Source of the DNA: Bacteroides sp. UBA7335
Lineage (GTDB): Bacteria > Bacteroidota > Bacteroidia > Bacteroidales > Bacteroidaceae
Assembly (NCBI GenBank): GCA_002471185.1
Contig: DKPL01000055.1
Coordinates: 1 to 6,862 of the forward strand
DNA: 6,862 nucleotides
Reading direction: 5' to 3'
The stretch's first letter is position 1, and every line of letters begins with the position of its first letter. Below are positions 5,900-6,862 of the stretch, piece by piece. The notes under the pieces are model-generated. The model made no database searches and was not told the DNA's origin. It was given only the letters and a program-made list of their open reading frames with translations. The position numbers and the translations under genes were made by a program.

Positions 5900-6862
5900 C
5901 AGAAAACAATTAAACTGATATAGATATGAAAGCAATAGGTTATGTAAGAGTATCAACAACTAAGCAAGATTTAGCCAGACAACAGTTAAAAATAAAAGAG
6001 TTTTGCGACAATAATAATTATAATCTTATTGATGTTATTCAAGACTTTGGTATTTCTGGAGCTAGCAACGAAAGAGAAGGTTATAAGCAAGTTCTATCTT
6101 TAACAAGTAAAGATTGTGATGTTGTTATAGTGTCTGAATTATCAAGATTAAGCAGACGTGAATATGTTACAGAAACAATTCACAACATACAGAACATTAT
6201 ATATAATGGTATATCTGTTATACTTCTTGACAATCCAAATAAAATATATGAAGCAAATGAACCATTAAAGATTGATGAACTAATCATTCTTACAGTTCAA
6301 GCTTATGGAGCAGCGCAAGAAAGACTTGAAATTAAACGTAAAAATCAAGATGGTAAATATGCTTTATTTTTAAACAATCCTTATGCAGTAGTAGATGGTA
6401 AAGTTCCATTTGGATACAATAAAGTTTTAAATACTCAATCTAATAGACCTAAACATCTATTAGAAGAAAATCCTGAAGAAGTAGCTATTATTAAAAAAAT
6501 ATTTGAATTAATTCTTAATGGTTATTCACTATATAGTGCTTCTAAATATTTCAATGATAGAAATATAAAAGTACGAGGTTATCATTTCACAGTTGCTTAC
6601 ATGAGTAGATTTTTAAGAAGTGATATTTATAGAGGTATTAGAACAAGAGAAAGAAAATTTGGATTAGACACACCTAATGTTTCTGTAGTAAGAATTAAGC
6701 CTATTATTCCTGAAGAAGATTTTTTAAAAGCTAATGAATTAATTAGTACTAATTACAAGAGAATACCAACAGGAAAGGTTTTCTTTAATCCGTTAAAAGG
6801 TATTGCTAAATGCAGATGCGGAAGAAGTATGACCATTAAAGATAAAAAGCCAGCTAAAGGAA
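5877..6862 (+). mobile_element. One end of an integrated element carrying a large serine recombinase
   Basis: From about 5877 rightward the DNA is visibly more AT-rich than the operon: one 60-nt row in the recombinase gene (6481-6540) has 12 G or C, against 27 in a row of apbE (5461-5520). The only gene visible is the recombinase, and the interrupted DUF486 gene marks the insertion point. Whether this is a prophage, an integrative conjugative or mobilisable element, or a smaller element cannot be told, because the cargo lies beyond the right edge. The left boundary is approximate. Confidence 0.65.
5926..6862 (+). CDS. Large serine recombinase / integrase (3' end outside window)
   Basis: This frame has no stop up to the window edge; 312 residues are visible. 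The ATG at 5926 starts directly with the resolvase fold: MKAIGYVRVST, with Arg8 and the nucleophile Ser10. DFGISGAS (40-47) and VSELSRLSRREY (69-80) follow, carrying the catalytic arginines Arg74 and Arg77. Ser73 stands where many family members have Asp. A long helix with QAYGAAQERLEIKRK links to the recombinase domain (PF07508), which begins near VPFGYNKV (160-167) and contains the arrangement of helices that read DNA (YSLYSASKYFNDRNIKV, MSRFLRSDIYRG). The start of the zinc ribbon, GIAKCRCGRSMTI with Cys296 and Cys298, is visible. The second cysteine pair and the coiled-coil region would follow outside the window; the family is usually 450-550 residues. It catalyses site-specific integration by double-strand cleavage at a dinucleotide core. 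Its position beside the cut DUF486 gene marks it as the integrase of the element. Confidence 0.92.
   Translation, partial: MKAIGYVRVSTTKQDLARQQLKIKEFCDNNNYNLIDVIQDFGISGASNEREGYKQVLSLTSKDCDVVIVSELSRLSRREYVTETIHNIQNIIYNGISVILLDNPNKIYEANEPLKIDELIILTVQAYGAAQERLEIKRKNQDGKYALFLNNPYAVVDGKVPFGYNKVLNTQSNRPKHLLEENPEEVAIIKKIFELILNGYSLYSASKYFNDRNIKVRGYHFTVAYMSRFLRSDIYRGIRTRERKFGLDTPNVSVVRIKPIIPEEDFLKANELISTNYKRIPTGKVFFNPLKGIAKCRCGRSMTIKDKKPAKG

Larger units (their letters stand above)
5631..5909 (-). pseudogene. DUF486 / DMT-family small membrane protein, 5' end removed by element insertion
   Basis: The last 80 or so residues match the DUF486 (PF04342) family, small four-helix proteins of about 110-118 residues grouped with drug/metabolite transporters. 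The family core is clear: QIPANRIG, then GNGGPFTLMQLKVIQEVIT, FTSVLFKGETLHWNHFAAF and a final helix ending in FMKP. Homology extends upstream only to about VGNSLALSEY (codons up to about 5873), which corresponds to the middle of helix 2. Before that, the frame reads MFSDANINYYFR from AT-rich DNA unlike the family, and its only start is a TTG at 5907-5909. Roughly 30-38 N-terminal residues, including helix 1 and the native promoter, are therefore missing. I infer that the integration marked by the adjacent serine recombinase cut the gene, and that the remnant is probably not functional. The missing 5' part should lie at the far end of the element. Confidence 0.82.

Overview
The window most likely comes from an AT-rich member of the Bacteroidales (Bacteroidota). 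The evidence is the order-typical gene pair DUF6452-DUF6048, a DUF4199 membrane protein next to a glycosyltransferase, weak ribosome-binding sites, and TAnnTTTG-type promoter boxes. I do not assign a genus.

Left end (1-1163): the 3' part of an unrecognised, probably exported beta-rich protein enters from the left edge. It is followed by a perfect 18-bp hairpin (955-1000) that probably ends its transcript, then by an intergenic stretch leading to the next operon.

Centre (1164-5607): six genes lie head to tail with gaps of 3-37 nt and one 44-nt overlap, so they look like one transcription unit. In order they encode a DUF4199 four-helix membrane protein, a GT2 glycosyltransferase of the polyprenyl-phosphate sugar transferase type, a DUF6452 lipoprotein, a DUF6048 predicted outer-membrane barrel, the manganese exporter MntP, and the flavinyltransferase ApbE. 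All six concern the cell envelope: sugar transfer to a lipid carrier, surface lipoprotein plus barrel, metal export, and covalent FMN attachment outside the cytoplasm. A direct functional link between them is not shown.

Right end (5608-6862): a perfect 17-bp bidirectional terminator separates apbE from a minus-strand DUF486/DMT-family gene. That gene keeps only about its last 80 residues. Its family homology stops at about 5865-5880, where AT-richer DNA begins. At 5926 a large serine recombinase opens on the plus strand; its catalytic domain, recombinase domain and first zinc-ribbon cysteines are visible before it runs off the right edge without a stop. The simplest reading is that this is one end of an integrated element (prophage or integrative element) whose recombinase used the DUF486 gene as its attB, so the junction is a hybrid attachment site. 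A good Bacteroidetes-type promoter for the recombinase straddles the junction, with its -33 part in host DNA and its -7 part in element DNA.
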